Shown: one piece after another, positions 8,599 through 15,938 of the stretch
Layout of the letters: each line of letters begins with the position of its first letter
How positions within the stretch are numbered: position 1 is the first letter of the stretch
Source: B46-G9 sp964548365
GTDB lineage: Bacteria; Desulfobacterota; DSM-4660; Desulfatiglandales; Desulfatiglandaceae
Length of the DNA stretch: 18,538 bases
NCBI GenBank assembly: GCA_964548365.1
Contig: CAZJRD010000065.1
Location: 1-18,538, forward strand
Reading direction: 5' to 3'
Position numbers and translations under genes: made by a program
The notes under the pieces: model-generated
Databases searched by the model: none
Seen by the model: only the letters and a program-made list of their open reading frames with translations
Told to the model about the DNA's origin: nothing

Positions 8599-9507
8599 TC
8601 AATTGAGGATATAACGCAAGGGATTAACCGCCATCCCGTTGACATGGACTTCGTAGTGCAGGTGGGATCCTGTGGATCGGCCGGTGCTGCCCACGAGGGC
8701 GATCGTGTCGCCCCGCTTGACATACTGGCCCTTCTTCACCAGGGCTTTCTGGAGATGGCCATATCTCGTCTTTATGCCGTGTCCGTGCGAAATAATAATG
8801 CTCTTTCCATAACCATGATCCCAACCGACGAAGCGCACTATCCCATTGGCCGGCGCAATTATGGGAGCGTTCAAGCGAGCCGAAATATCGATCCCCTTGT
8901 GGAATTCCCTTTGTCCCGTGAAAGGTGATGTTCGATATCCGAAACCGCTGCTCATCCACCCTTTTGTAGGCCAGATTGACGGCGTCGAGGCCAGCAGCGT
9001 CTTCTGCTCTTCAAGAAACTTTTCGAGTTCAGCCTTTTCCCTTTTCCCGTAGGCAATCTCATCATTCAAATTATCCAGTGAGCTGTGCATTTTCCGGACA
9101 AGCGTACGGAACGATTTCTCGGCGGCCTGTCGCGGGTCACGGAGAACTGGATCGGGCCCCCCTACCCCATTTGAAGGACCGTTGTCTTCGCTTGTTTCCA
9201 TATTCACCATTGCCCGGAGACGATGATCAACGGCTTCCAGTTCCCCTACCCGCTTGGTCATATTATTGATTCGCTCAGCCAGGTGTAGAACCTGTTTTTT
9301 CTGAAATTCGTCCTCTTTTTCCAGTTGTGCGAACCGCGGCATTTTCGCCCGCAACCCCAGGTAGTCCTGACAAATCCACCCAAAATACGCCCCACCCCCG
9401 AGGAGGCACACGATCAACGCATAGAGAACCACCTTCGGCAAGCTGAATTGCCTCGTTCCACTCGTTCCATCCGGGACAAATACAATGGTCAATTTTTTGA
9501 AAGTCAT
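8599..9507 (-). CDS. Membrane-anchored M23 family metallopeptidase (LytM-like)
   Basis: 302-residue peptidoglycan endopeptidase or endopeptidase-like regulator facing the periplasm. Layout: short cytoplasmic N-terminus, one hydrophobic segment at about 24-47, charged probable coiled-coil stretches at about 57-100 and 130-170, then an M23 domain from about 183 to the end. Catalytic zinc residues are all present: His203 and Asp207 in HKGID, His251 in GHL, His282 and His284 in HLHYEV. It is therefore predicted to be active, unlike degenerate EnvC/NlpD-type LytM domains. The linker around 105-125 is rich in Gly, Asn and Pro. An M23 gene near secA is common in deltaproteobacteria (recollection, not checked). 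The ATG at 9507 has only a weak AAGAGA site 5 bases upstream. Confidence 0.92.
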   Translation of the reverse strand: MTFKKLTIVFVPDGTSGTRQFSLPKVVLYALIVCLLGGGAYFGWICQDYLGLRAKMPRFAQLEKEDEFQKKQVLHLAERINNMTKRVGELEAVDHRLRAMVNMETSEDNGPSNGVGGPDPVLRDPRQAAEKSFRTLVRKMHSSLDNLNDEIAYGKREKAELEKFLEEQKTLLASTPSIWPTKGWMSSGFGYRTSPFTGQREFHKGIDISARLNAPIIAPANGIVRFVGWDHGYGKSIIISHGHGIKTRYGHLQKALVKKGQYVKRGDTIALVGSTGRSTGSHLHYEVHVNGMAVNPLRYILN

Positions 9508-9980
9508 TTTTCTCTTAACCTGCCATGAAAGACAAATCGGCTGTAGAATAAATAATCTTTAACACTTCAATAAAATCAGAGGAACCCGCGTGTATCCGAC
9601 GAGACGGTGGAGACTGCGCTGTCTTTTCCTGACTTGTCCATTCGCGACGCTGCTGGGTGCTATTCCGCGGCTATCTGCAGAAGCTCGTCTGCTTTTCCTG
9701 TTTCGCAAACAACCATACTTCCTGTTATTTCAAATAGTTATAAAGATATCAGTGAAACAGTATTTTATTTAACACACCTTTTTTCCTTTTGTCAACCTGG
9801 AACATCACTCCTTCAGAAAAGGGATATCCCGGGAGCAAATCAAGAAAACTCAGTTATGCCGAGCACCTAAGGCCTTACCCTTTCGTAAGTCCACCGATGC
9901 TTCCCACGAATATTTTCACACTAGTATAGTCAGCAATGCAAGCCGTATGCCAGGAAAAATACGGAAAAAGGACAAACTTC
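9508..9980. other. 473-bp intergenic region between the M23 gene and uvrC, no gene seen
   Basis: Uneven composition: AT-rich at 9700-9790 and mixed elsewhere. Open frames on the plus strand carry no recognisable motif and no ribosome site. A weak minus-strand promoter candidate for the M23 gene reads TTGAAG (9565-9570), 17 bases, TCTACA (9542-9547). No tRNA fold or strong terminator was found. Confidence 0.5.
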
Positions 9981-11837
9981 TTACGGAGTTTCCATTATCT
10001 GAAAGAATCGGTTGATTTCCCCCGCCAGGCGGGAACTGATGCCCGGCACGGCCGCAAGCTCCTCCGGACCTGCCTGAGCAATCGCATTGATGCCTCTGAA
10101 ATGCGTGAGCAACTGCCTTTTCCGCATCTTTCCAATGCCCGGAATACGGTCCAGATCAGAAACGGTAAATGCCTTTTTCCGCAAGCTCCGGTGGTACAAA
10201 ATGGCCCTCCGGTGTACTTCGTCACGTACCCGCATCAGGAAAAGGAGGATGGGATCGTTTGGTTCCAGGAGGATGGGATTTTTCCTCCCGGGGACATAAA
10301 GCTTGTCTCTGTTTTCCCCTCTTTTTTCATCAGCCTTGGCAATGGCGACAACCGCCGGTGCACTCTCCCTTTCTGCAGATGCAAGTATCTTCTGGACCGC
10401 ATGCAGATGCCCCTTTCCACCGTCCACCACAAAGAGATCCGGAAGCCCCCCCCTGGCAACCCTCCTTGAAACCATCTCAGCCATCATTCCGTAGTCGTCA
10501 ATACCCTGCACTCTTTTAATTCGGTAGTTCCTGTACCCCGTACGAGAGGCTTGTCCTTCAATAAATCTGACCATTGTGCCCACTGCCTGGTCTCCGGAGA
10601 GATTGCTGATATCAAACCCCTCTACTGTTCTCGGCGCTTCCCGGAGTTGCAAGCATTCACCAAGTTTTTCCATGAGTTCCATCCCGGCGGCGGCCGTGTC
10701 ACCGACCAGGCTGCTCTCCGCGTTGGCCACAGCCATGCCTACCAATCTCCGTTTCTCCCCTCGCATGGACCTGTGGATTTGAACCTTTCTTCCCGACAGG
10801 CTCGATAACCACGTCCCAATGGCAGGAAGATCATGGATGGCAAGCGAAACAAGGATTTCCCGTGGGATAAAAACCCCCTTCGCGTAGTATTGCTTGATGA
10901 ATGCCTCAAGCACCTCCGCCGGCCTTCCCGCCTGATTTCTGAACAGGAATTGACGGCTCCCCATCAGGTATCCGCGCCTTACAAACAGGAGTGCCACCCG
11001 TACCATGGATTTTTTCTCCGCCACTCCAATGACATCCTTGTCATCGAGGTGAGACGAAACCACGTTCTGTCTTTCCACAGTGCGCTCTATACCCCTGATT
11101 TGGTCCCTGATCCTCGCTGCCCTTTCAAAATCAAGGGCTTCAGCAGCCCTTTCCATCTCCTTTTTCAACTGGGTGATCAACTCCTGGTTTCGGCCCTCCA
11201 GGAACAGCCGCACCTGCCGGACCACATTCTGATACAGGGAAGAGGAAACCTCTCGGGTGCACGGTCCAAGGCACCGATCCATCTGAAAATTCAGACACGG
11301 CCTCGTCCGTTTCGGTAATCGGCGCTCCTTGCACTTCCGAAGCTGGAAAATACGGTCGATGACCTTCAGCGTGCTCCGCACTGAATGGGCCGAAGAAAAA
11401 GGGCCGAAGTAGAGGGCACCATCCTTTTTTATGCGTCTGACGATTTGAAGGCGGGGATAGGGCTCTTTCAGGTCGAGGCGAAGGCAGGGATATCGCTTGT
11501 CATCCCGCAGGACAATATTGTAGCGAGGGAGGGACTTCTTGATCAGGGTACTCTCAAGGATGAATGCCTCATTCTCACTTTCGGTCAGGATCCACTCCAG
11601 CGAACGTGCGTTCTTCATCATGAGCGCGGTTTTCCTGGGCATTCCTTCCGACGGCTTGAAATAGGATTGGACCCTATTCCGTATATGCTTCGCCTTGCCC
11701 ACATAGATAACCCGGCCCGATCCATCTTTGAAAATATATACTCCCGGGGCCTTCGGAAGGCCAGCTGGAGTGTTTCCTCCATCCCTGGCATACTCGAATT
11801 GCACACCGGAGGTCACGCCTGGTTCGTAATCATCCAT
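9981..11837 (-). CDS. uvrC: Excinuclease ABC subunit C
   Basis: 618-residue nuclease subunit that makes both incisions in nucleotide excision repair after UvrA and UvrB mark the damage. Seen: N-terminal GIY-YIG domain (GVYIF at 32-36, VIYVGKAKHIRNRV at 43-56), a cysteine-containing segment with CLNFQMDRCLGPC, the UVR motif that binds UvrB (EMERAAEALDFERAARIRDQ), the RNase H-like 5' nuclease domain starting with GFDISNLSG near residue 410, and a C-terminal tandem helix-hairpin-helix (RIPGIGKMRKRQLL and AAVPGISSRLAG). The ATG at 11837 has AGAGAAGG 4 bases upstream. This start gives about 15 more N-terminal residues than E. coli UvrC. It is divergent from the lipoprotein gene, with 110 bases between them. 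Confidence 0.98.
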   Translation of the reverse strand: MDDYEPGVTSGVQFEYARDGGNTPAGLPKAPGVYIFKDGSGRVIYVGKAKHIRNRVQSYFKPSEGMPRKTALMMKNARSLEWILTESENEAFILESTLIKKSLPRYNIVLRDDKRYPCLRLDLKEPYPRLQIVRRIKKDGALYFGPFSSAHSVRSTLKVIDRIFQLRKCKERRLPKRTRPCLNFQMDRCLGPCTREVSSSLYQNVVRQVRLFLEGRNQELITQLKKEMERAAEALDFERAARIRDQIRGIERTVERQNVVSSHLDDKDVIGVAEKKSMVRVALLFVRRGYLMGSRQFLFRNQAGRPAEVLEAFIKQYYAKGVFIPREILVSLAIHDLPAIGTWLSSLSGRKVQIHRSMRGEKRRLVGMAVANAESSLVGDTAAAGMELMEKLGECLQLREAPRTVEGFDISNLSGDQAVGTMVRFIEGQASRTGYRNYRIKRVQGIDDYGMMAEMVSRRVARGGLPDLFVVDGGKGHLHAVQKILASAERESAPAVVAIAKADEKRGENRDKLYVPGRKNPILLEPNDPILLFLMRVRDEVHRRAILYHRSLRKKAFTVSDLDRIPGIGKMRKRQLLTHFRGINAIAQAGPEELAAVPGISSRLAGEINRFFQIMETP

Positions 11838-11882
11838 GGTACCTTCTCTTCTTCAATCCAAACCTTTTATTTGCATAACACA

Positions 11883-11911
11883 AGCGTAAATGATAGGGAA
11901 AACCGAGTCAA
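11883..11911 (-). promoter_or_regulatory. Candidate sigma-70 promoter for uvrC
   Basis: On the minus strand TTGACT (11906-11911), then exactly 17 bases, then TACGCT (11883-11888). The -35 is good (5 of 6) and the -10 poor (3 of 6). It lies about 46 bases upstream of the uvrC start, in the divergent region shared with the lipoprotein gene. Confidence 0.35.
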
Positions 11912-11947
11912 CACCCTTTGGTTTCCACTGATTGGAGAAATTAAACA

Positions 11948-12937
11948 ATGATGCACCTACACAAACGATCCCCCTTTTTTTTTGTTCTCGCCCTGTTCGT
12001 GCTCGTCATATCCGGATGTGCCGGGACCAGACCGGTAGGTATGCCTATTGCGACGGTGGAAGGGATCAACGGTCACTTCTTCCCCGGCCAGATCATTTCT
12101 TTGCCGGAAGGGAAAATAATTTCCTTTGAAGAACTTATTGCCCGCCTCAAAGAGAAGCGCCTTGTCTTCGTTGGAGAGGTGCATTCCAGTGCCGAAGATC
12201 ATCTGATAGAGGTGCAGATCCTCCAGGCCCTGATGGTACGCAAACCACGGCCCGACGTTGCCATGGAATTCTTCCAGGTGCCACAGCAGCAGGCCATAGA
12301 GTGCTATTTCCAAGGAAAAATCAAGGAAACACAGTTTCTCAAAGAGGCGCACTGGCGCCGAAACTGGGGATTTCCCTATCGTTTCTATCGACCCCTCATC
12401 CTCGCCACAAGGGAACACAATCGAAATCTCTTTGCCATCAATGTTCCCCGGAAAATCGTCAAAAAGGTCGCCAGAACCGGACTCGATAACCTGAGCCCAC
12501 AGGAACGGAATCAAATTGCAAGACACATCGATCTCACGAACCGGGAACATCGTGCCTTTCTGAAAAAAGTTTTCAGTCAGCATGCCCATGGTGATCTCAG
12601 CAATTTTGAGTACTTCTACCAGGCCCAATGCGTCTGGGAAGACTCCATGGCGGAACATATCGCGGAATTGCTGGATAAACAGCAAGGTCCGCTCTTGGTT
12701 TTTGCTGGAAAAGGACACATCCTGAACCGTTACGGTATTCCGGACAGGGTGATCAGGAGAATCTCCGTGTCAACTGCTACCGTGGTCACACACGCAGTGG
12801 ACAAGCCAATCATTTTAGAGAGGCATGGCGCTGATTTCGTCTGGCTGACCGGAAGGAATTTTTCATGGCACCCAGGAAAATTTCCCTGGAAAAAAATCAA
12901 AACTTCAGATAGCGTTACACACGAAAAACAGGATTGA
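11948..12937 (+). CDS. ChaN-like haem/iron-uptake lipoprotein (PF04187, Tiki-like fold)
   Basis: 329-residue predicted lipoprotein. A positive N-terminus (HKR) and hydrophobic core lead to a lipobox, VISGC, with lipidated Cys24. The next residue is Ala, which in proteobacteria usually permits export to the outer membrane. The mature part matches the ChaN/DUF399 family: GEVHSSAEDH (76-85), where ChaN has GEIHTN, the MEFF strand (106-109), and FAGKGHI with His257 near the C-terminus. ChaN binds haem cofacially between two monomers, and the wider family resembles Tiki and TraB metal-dependent proteases. Which activity applies here is unknown. A GGAG site lies 10 bases before the ATG, and a second ATG follows at once. 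It ends 17 bases before a MITE-like element. Confidence 0.8.
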   Translation: MMHLHKRSPFFFVLALFVLVISGCAGTRPVGMPIATVEGINGHFFPGQIISLPEGKIISFEELIARLKEKRLVFVGEVHSSAEDHLIEVQILQALMVRKPRPDVAMEFFQVPQQQAIECYFQGKIKETQFLKEAHWRRNWGFPYRFYRPLILATREHNRNLFAINVPRKIVKKVARTGLDNLSPQERNQIARHIDLTNREHRAFLKKVFSQHAHGDLSNFEYFYQAQCVWEDSMAEHIAELLDKQQGPLLVFAGKGHILNRYGIPDRVIRRISVSTATVVTHAVDKPIILERHGADFVWLTGRNFSWHPGKFPWKKIKTSDSVTHEKQD

Positions 12938-12954
12938 AAAGATCTTTTTCGTCA

Positions 12955-13122
12955 GAGCCAGTTTCAAAATGTTCAATTTTGTTCGAGGTCAAGTCGAAGA
13001 TCCCGGACTTTGAGCGGGGAAAGGTGAAAATTTTAACCACAGGAATATGTTGGATATTTCGAGGATTGAAATTTTCTCCTGCCGCAGAGATCGGGCAAAA
13101 GGGGGCGTTTTGAAACTGGCTC
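12955..13122 (+). mobile_element. MITE-like element, copy 1 (168 bp, 15-bp terminal inverted repeats)
   Basis: Begins GAGCCAGTTTCAAAA (12955-12969) and ends with its exact reverse complement (13108-13122). Flanked by direct GTCA on both sides (12951-12954 and 13123-13126), a candidate 4-bp target duplication. The interior has no coding capacity for a transposase. It shares the right two-thirds closely with copy 2 at 17022-17173, including the segments AATTTTAACC, ATATTTCGAGGATTGAAATT and GGGCAAAAGGGGGCG. It lies in the 219-bp gap between the lipoprotein stop and the Nudix start. Confidence 0.88.
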
Positions 13123-13156
13123 GTCAGCCTGTTGATTGGGTCAGAGGAACCTCGAA

Positions 13157-13678
13157 ATGAGCCATCATGAACCTGCATTTCATTATTGTCCCGTGTGCGG
13201 CGGGGAGATGGACACCGTCACCTTGAAACAAACCGAACCGCCGAGGCTGATTTGTTCCCGGTGTCGATTTGTTTTCTATCTTGACCCCAAGGTCGTCGCC
13301 TGTTCCATCGTGAATATTGGAGGGAGGGTAGTCCTCCTGGAGAGGGGAATCGAACCCCAGAAAGGGCGCTGGGTAATGCCCGGGGGGTATGTGGACAGGG
13401 GAGAGGAAGTGACGACTGCCGCTGTCAGGGAAACCAGGGAAGAATGCGGCCTCGACATCCGCATTCAGGATCTTTTGGGAGTATACTCCTATCCCGGAAA
13501 TACCCAGGTTGTCGTCGTCTATACCTCCCAATCACTCGGAGGGAACCTGGCGGCCGGGGACGAGACAACCGAGGCAGGCCTCTTTCTTCCCCAAGAAATC
13601 CCCTGGGACCGGCTCGCCTTCCAGAGCACAACAGACGCCCTCAGGGATTACTACAAAGAAATGAAAACAGGTAAATAG
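13157..13678 (+). CDS. Nudix hydrolase with N-terminal zinc ribbon
   Basis: 173-residue hydrolase of a nucleoside diphosphate linked to another group (NADH, ADP-ribose or a related compound). Seen: a zinc ribbon with Cys11, Cys14, Cys33 and Cys36 (CPVC and CSRC), then a perfect Nudix box at residues 77-99 following GX5EX7REUXEEXGU. Its ends are GYVDRGE and RETREECGL, and its metal ligands sit in the REXXEE core. A zinc ribbon plus Nudix recalls NudC-type NADH pyrophosphatases, but the protein is shorter and lacks their extra N-terminal domain, so the substrate is open. I chose the ATG at 13157 (AGAGGA about 9 bases upstream) over an in-frame TTG at 13136. A MITE-like element ends 34 bases before the start. 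Confidence 0.9.
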   Translation: MSHHEPAFHYCPVCGGEMDTVTLKQTEPPRLICSRCRFVFYLDPKVVACSIVNIGGRVVLLERGIEPQKGRWVMPGGYVDRGEEVTTAAVRETREECGLDIRIQDLLGVYSYPGNTQVVVVYTSQSLGGNLAAGDETTEAGLFLPQEIPWDRLAFQSTTDALRDYYKEMKTGK

Positions 13679-13749
13679 CCTGAAGGCGTTTAGGCTGAAG
13701 GAATAGAGGATCAACATTTTGGAATGTAAAAGGAAGTGGCAGGTTCCGT

Positions 13750-13766
13750 GAAGACTATTAGTCTTC
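13750..13766. repeat. Perfect 7-bp hairpin in the Nudix-hisD gap
   Basis: GAAGACT, loop ATT, AGTCTTC, followed at once by a further direct AGTCTTC. No T-run follows on the plus strand, so termination is unlikely. Near the start of this gap there are also two CTGAAGG units (13680-13700). Confidence 0.55.
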
Positions 13767-13828
13767 AGTCTTCAACCGAAACAACCTAAATATTAATACC
13801 AGCAGAAAATGAGGAGTAAAAGAGAACC

Positions 13829-15121
13829 ATGAAAATCAAGGCTGAACCAATTGACCAGTTATCCCCTTCAAAAAGGAAATCCATCATGCAAAGATCCATG
13901 GAGGATGTTTCCGACATCATGGATGACATTCGAAAAATCGTTGAGGATGTCAAGCGCCGGGGGAATGCGGTGGCCCTCGCCCACTACCGCAAACATAAAG
14001 AGACCATCACCGAGGCGGATTTTGAGGTAACACGGGAAGAGATCGAAAACGGTTATAAGCAGGTGGACCCCAAGGTGGTGGATGCTCTTAAAATTGCCGC
14101 CGGAAATATCAAGCGGTTCCACCGAGCCCAGATCGAACGGGAAATGTGGTCCATCGAGGTCACCGAAGGCATCCTTGCCGGCCGAAAGACTACGCCCATG
14201 GACATCGTCGGTTGTTATATCCCCGGAGGCACGGCCGTTTATCCCAGTTCCATCCTGATGACCGTCCTGCCCGCAAAGGTTGCGGGGGTGGGCCAGGTAG
14301 TTGCAGTGACACCCCCTTCAAAAGGGATGATCGCAAATCCGGCTACGCTCGTTGCCGCTGATATCGCCGGATGCGACCGCATCTTCAAGGTTGGCGGCCC
14401 GTGGGGAGTTGCAGGGCTGGCATACGGAACCGAAACCATGCCCAGGGTAGACAAGATTGTGGGTCCCGGCAACAAATACGTAACTGCTGCGAAAATGCTC
14501 GTCTACGGCCAAGTTGACATCGATTCACCGGCAGGCCCCAGTGAGGCCCTCATCCTGGCCGATGAGATCGGTGACCCCGAACTGATCGCCTTGGATTTCC
14601 TCTCCCAGGTGGAGCATGACCCTGATTCCGCGGCCGTGCTTGTGACCACATCTGCAACACTCGCCGATGCCGTCTGCGAGGTCATCGAGAGGGAATTTGA
14701 ATCCCTGGCACGGAAAGATATCCTTGAATCATCCCTCACCAGACATTCCTCCGTGCTTGTCGCGGAGGACATGGACCAGGCCATTGATTTTACCAATGAG
14801 TACGCCGCGGAGCACCTCGAGGTCATCACCCGCGATCCTTTTATCACCCTGAACAGAATCAGGCACGCGGGTTCTATCTTCCTGGGACCTTACGCCCCCG
14901 TCCCGGTGGGGGACTATGCGTCGGGCACCAACCATGTCCTTCCCACGGGACAGTGTGCGAGGATGTTTTCAGGTCTGTCGGTGGATGATTTCATCAAGAA
15001 ACCCACCTTCCAGTACCTGAGCAAGGAAGGTCTTGCCAGCCTGAAGGACGTGGTCATCACGCTCGCGGAAGCAGAGGGGCTCCCCATCCATGCAAGGGCA
15101 GTAAAAGCAAGGTTCAAATAG
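13829..15121 (+). CDS. Histidinol dehydrogenase family protein, substrate uncertain
   Basis: 430-residue NAD-dependent dehydrogenase of the HisD fold. The zinc and catalytic residues known from E. coli HisD are kept: Gln260 and His263 in LSQVEHDPDS, Glu328-His329 in AAEHLEV, Asp362 in GDYASGTNH, Glu416 and His421 near the C-terminus. VDKIVGPGNKYV and PAGPSE are also intact. However, the usual GGAQAIAALAYGT reads GGPWGVAGLAYGT, putting Trp192 where a Gln is normally found. No other his gene is nearby. HisD homologues acting on other alcohols are known, such as the dihydroxypropanesulfonate dehydrogenase HpsN, so histidinol should not be assumed. The ATG follows GAGGAG and AGAGAA. It precedes the GcvH-like gene by 148 bases. 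Confidence 0.9.
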   Translation: MKIKAEPIDQLSPSKRKSIMQRSMEDVSDIMDDIRKIVEDVKRRGNAVALAHYRKHKETITEADFEVTREEIENGYKQVDPKVVDALKIAAGNIKRFHRAQIEREMWSIEVTEGILAGRKTTPMDIVGCYIPGGTAVYPSSILMTVLPAKVAGVGQVVAVTPPSKGMIANPATLVAADIAGCDRIFKVGGPWGVAGLAYGTETMPRVDKIVGPGNKYVTAAKMLVYGQVDIDSPAGPSEALILADEIGDPELIALDFLSQVEHDPDSAAVLVTTSATLADAVCEVIEREFESLARKDILESSLTRHSSVLVAEDMDQAIDFTNEYAAEHLEVITRDPFITLNRIRHAGSIFLGPYAPVPVGDYASGTNHVLPTGQCARMFSGLSVDDFIKKPTFQYLSKEGLASLKDVVITLAEAEGLPIHARAVKARFK

Positions 15122-15269
15122 GGGGTCTTGATTCATTGTGCCATCAATGGTATGTACATTCGCCACCCGAATGAAATTGGACGCTCGACGTTCATTAATA
15201 AGCAGTATTATCTCTGTGGCCTTTGTGACTGTGGTTAAACAAAATTTTTCAATATGAGAGGAGAGAAAT
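15122..15269. other. 148-bp hisD-gcvH gap with a CTCTGTGG-type motif
   Basis: AT-rich spacer with no gene. It includes CTCTGTGGCC TTTGTGACTG TGG, in which TSTGTGG-like words recur. Such strings are frequent dispersed repeats in some deltaproteobacterial genomes (recollection, not checked). The GcvH-like gene has a strong GAGAGGAGAG ribosome site at the right end. Confidence 0.35.
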
Positions 15270-15707
15270 ATGACTGAGATCAAAGGATACACCCTGCCTG
15301 ATGATCTTTACTACCATGAGGAGCACAGCTGGGCCCGTGTTGACGGTGACAAGATAACCGTCGGCATGACGGACTTCTTCCAGAAGGAGGCGGGGGACAT
15401 CGTTTTTGTGGACCTGCCCGAGGAAGAGGACGAGGTGGAACAGGGGGAGGTTTGCGGAAAAATCCAGTCTAGAAAGTGGATCGGGAAGCTGGTGGCACCG
15501 ATCTCCGGAGAAATCTTGGAAATCAATGAAGAACTGGATGATGACACCAGCCTGATTAATACCGACCCGTACGGGAAAGGATGGATTCTCGTCATCGAGG
15601 CGAGTGACCTCGACGAGGAGCTGGGGAACCTCATGCACGGTGATGCTGTTGTCGAATTCATCGAAAAAGAGATTAAAAGGGCCGAGGAGGAAAAGGCAAA
15701 AGGGTAA
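15270..15707 (+). CDS. GcvH-like lipoyl carrier protein
   Basis: 145-residue H-protein fold: N-terminal YHEEHSWARVDGDKITVGMTD, the hammerhead domain, then a C-terminal helix rich in Glu and Lys. Aligning the canonical ESVKAASDIYAPVSGE with IQSRKWIGKLVAPISGE places the lipoyl lysine at Lys69. Its surroundings are unusual: Gln-Ser-Arg before it, Trp after it, and Lys73 where Asp is normal. The loop before it is very acidic (EEEDEVEQ, 51-58). No gcvP or gcvT is present, while a lipoate ligase and a radical SAM gene follow directly. This points to a dedicated carrier, perhaps of the kind called lipoate-binding protein (LbpA) in sulfur-oxidising heterodisulfide-reductase-like systems, but an ordinary glycine-cleavage H protein is not excluded. 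Confidence 0.86.
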   Translation: MTEIKGYTLPDDLYYHEEHSWARVDGDKITVGMTDFFQKEAGDIVFVDLPEEEDEVEQGEVCGKIQSRKWIGKLVAPISGEILEINEELDDDTSLINTDPYGKGWILVIEASDLDEELGNLMHGDAVVEFIEKEIKRAEEEKAKG

Positions 15708-15740
15708 ATCCAATCTGTGCGCTGAAGTGAACAGATTGGA

Positions 15741-15871
15741 AAGACCAAATGCCAAAGTTCAAATGTCAAATAAACCTCTAATGGAACAGGACGGAACATC
15801 TCGGCTCGTCGCGCAGTTTGGTCATTTGACGTTTGGCATTGATTTGACATTTGGATTTTGAAATTGGACAT
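15741..15871. repeat. Imperfect inverted repeat of TTTGGCATT-type words between gcvH-like and lplA-like genes
   Basis: The left arm has GACCAAATGCCAAAG and TTCAAATGTCAAAT (15743-15771). The right arm has TTTGGTCATTTGACG, TTTGGCATT and ATTTGACATTTGG (15817-15854), the reverse complements of the same words in shuffled, partly duplicated order. The pairing is clear but imperfect, with about 45 bases of unrelated loop. No coding function is seen. This resembles degenerate small non-autonomous elements common between genes in large environmental genomes. Confidence 0.65.
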
Positions 15872-15938
15872 TAAATCGCATTAATTGGGCTGAAGACAGA
15901 CCTGTTTCTACGAGGTTTAGGATAAATACTGAAGCATC

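Noticed and set aside
11957..12718. Minus-strand open frame (253 codons) antisense to the lipoprotein gene
   Set aside because: The plus strand has a signal peptide, lipobox and ChaN motifs. The reverse frame has nothing recognisable.
12915..13178. Minus-strand frame reading SQFQNAPFCPISA, repeated at 17083-17180
   Set aside because: The shared peptide is simply the reverse translation of the MITE-like element's conserved right end, not a protein family.
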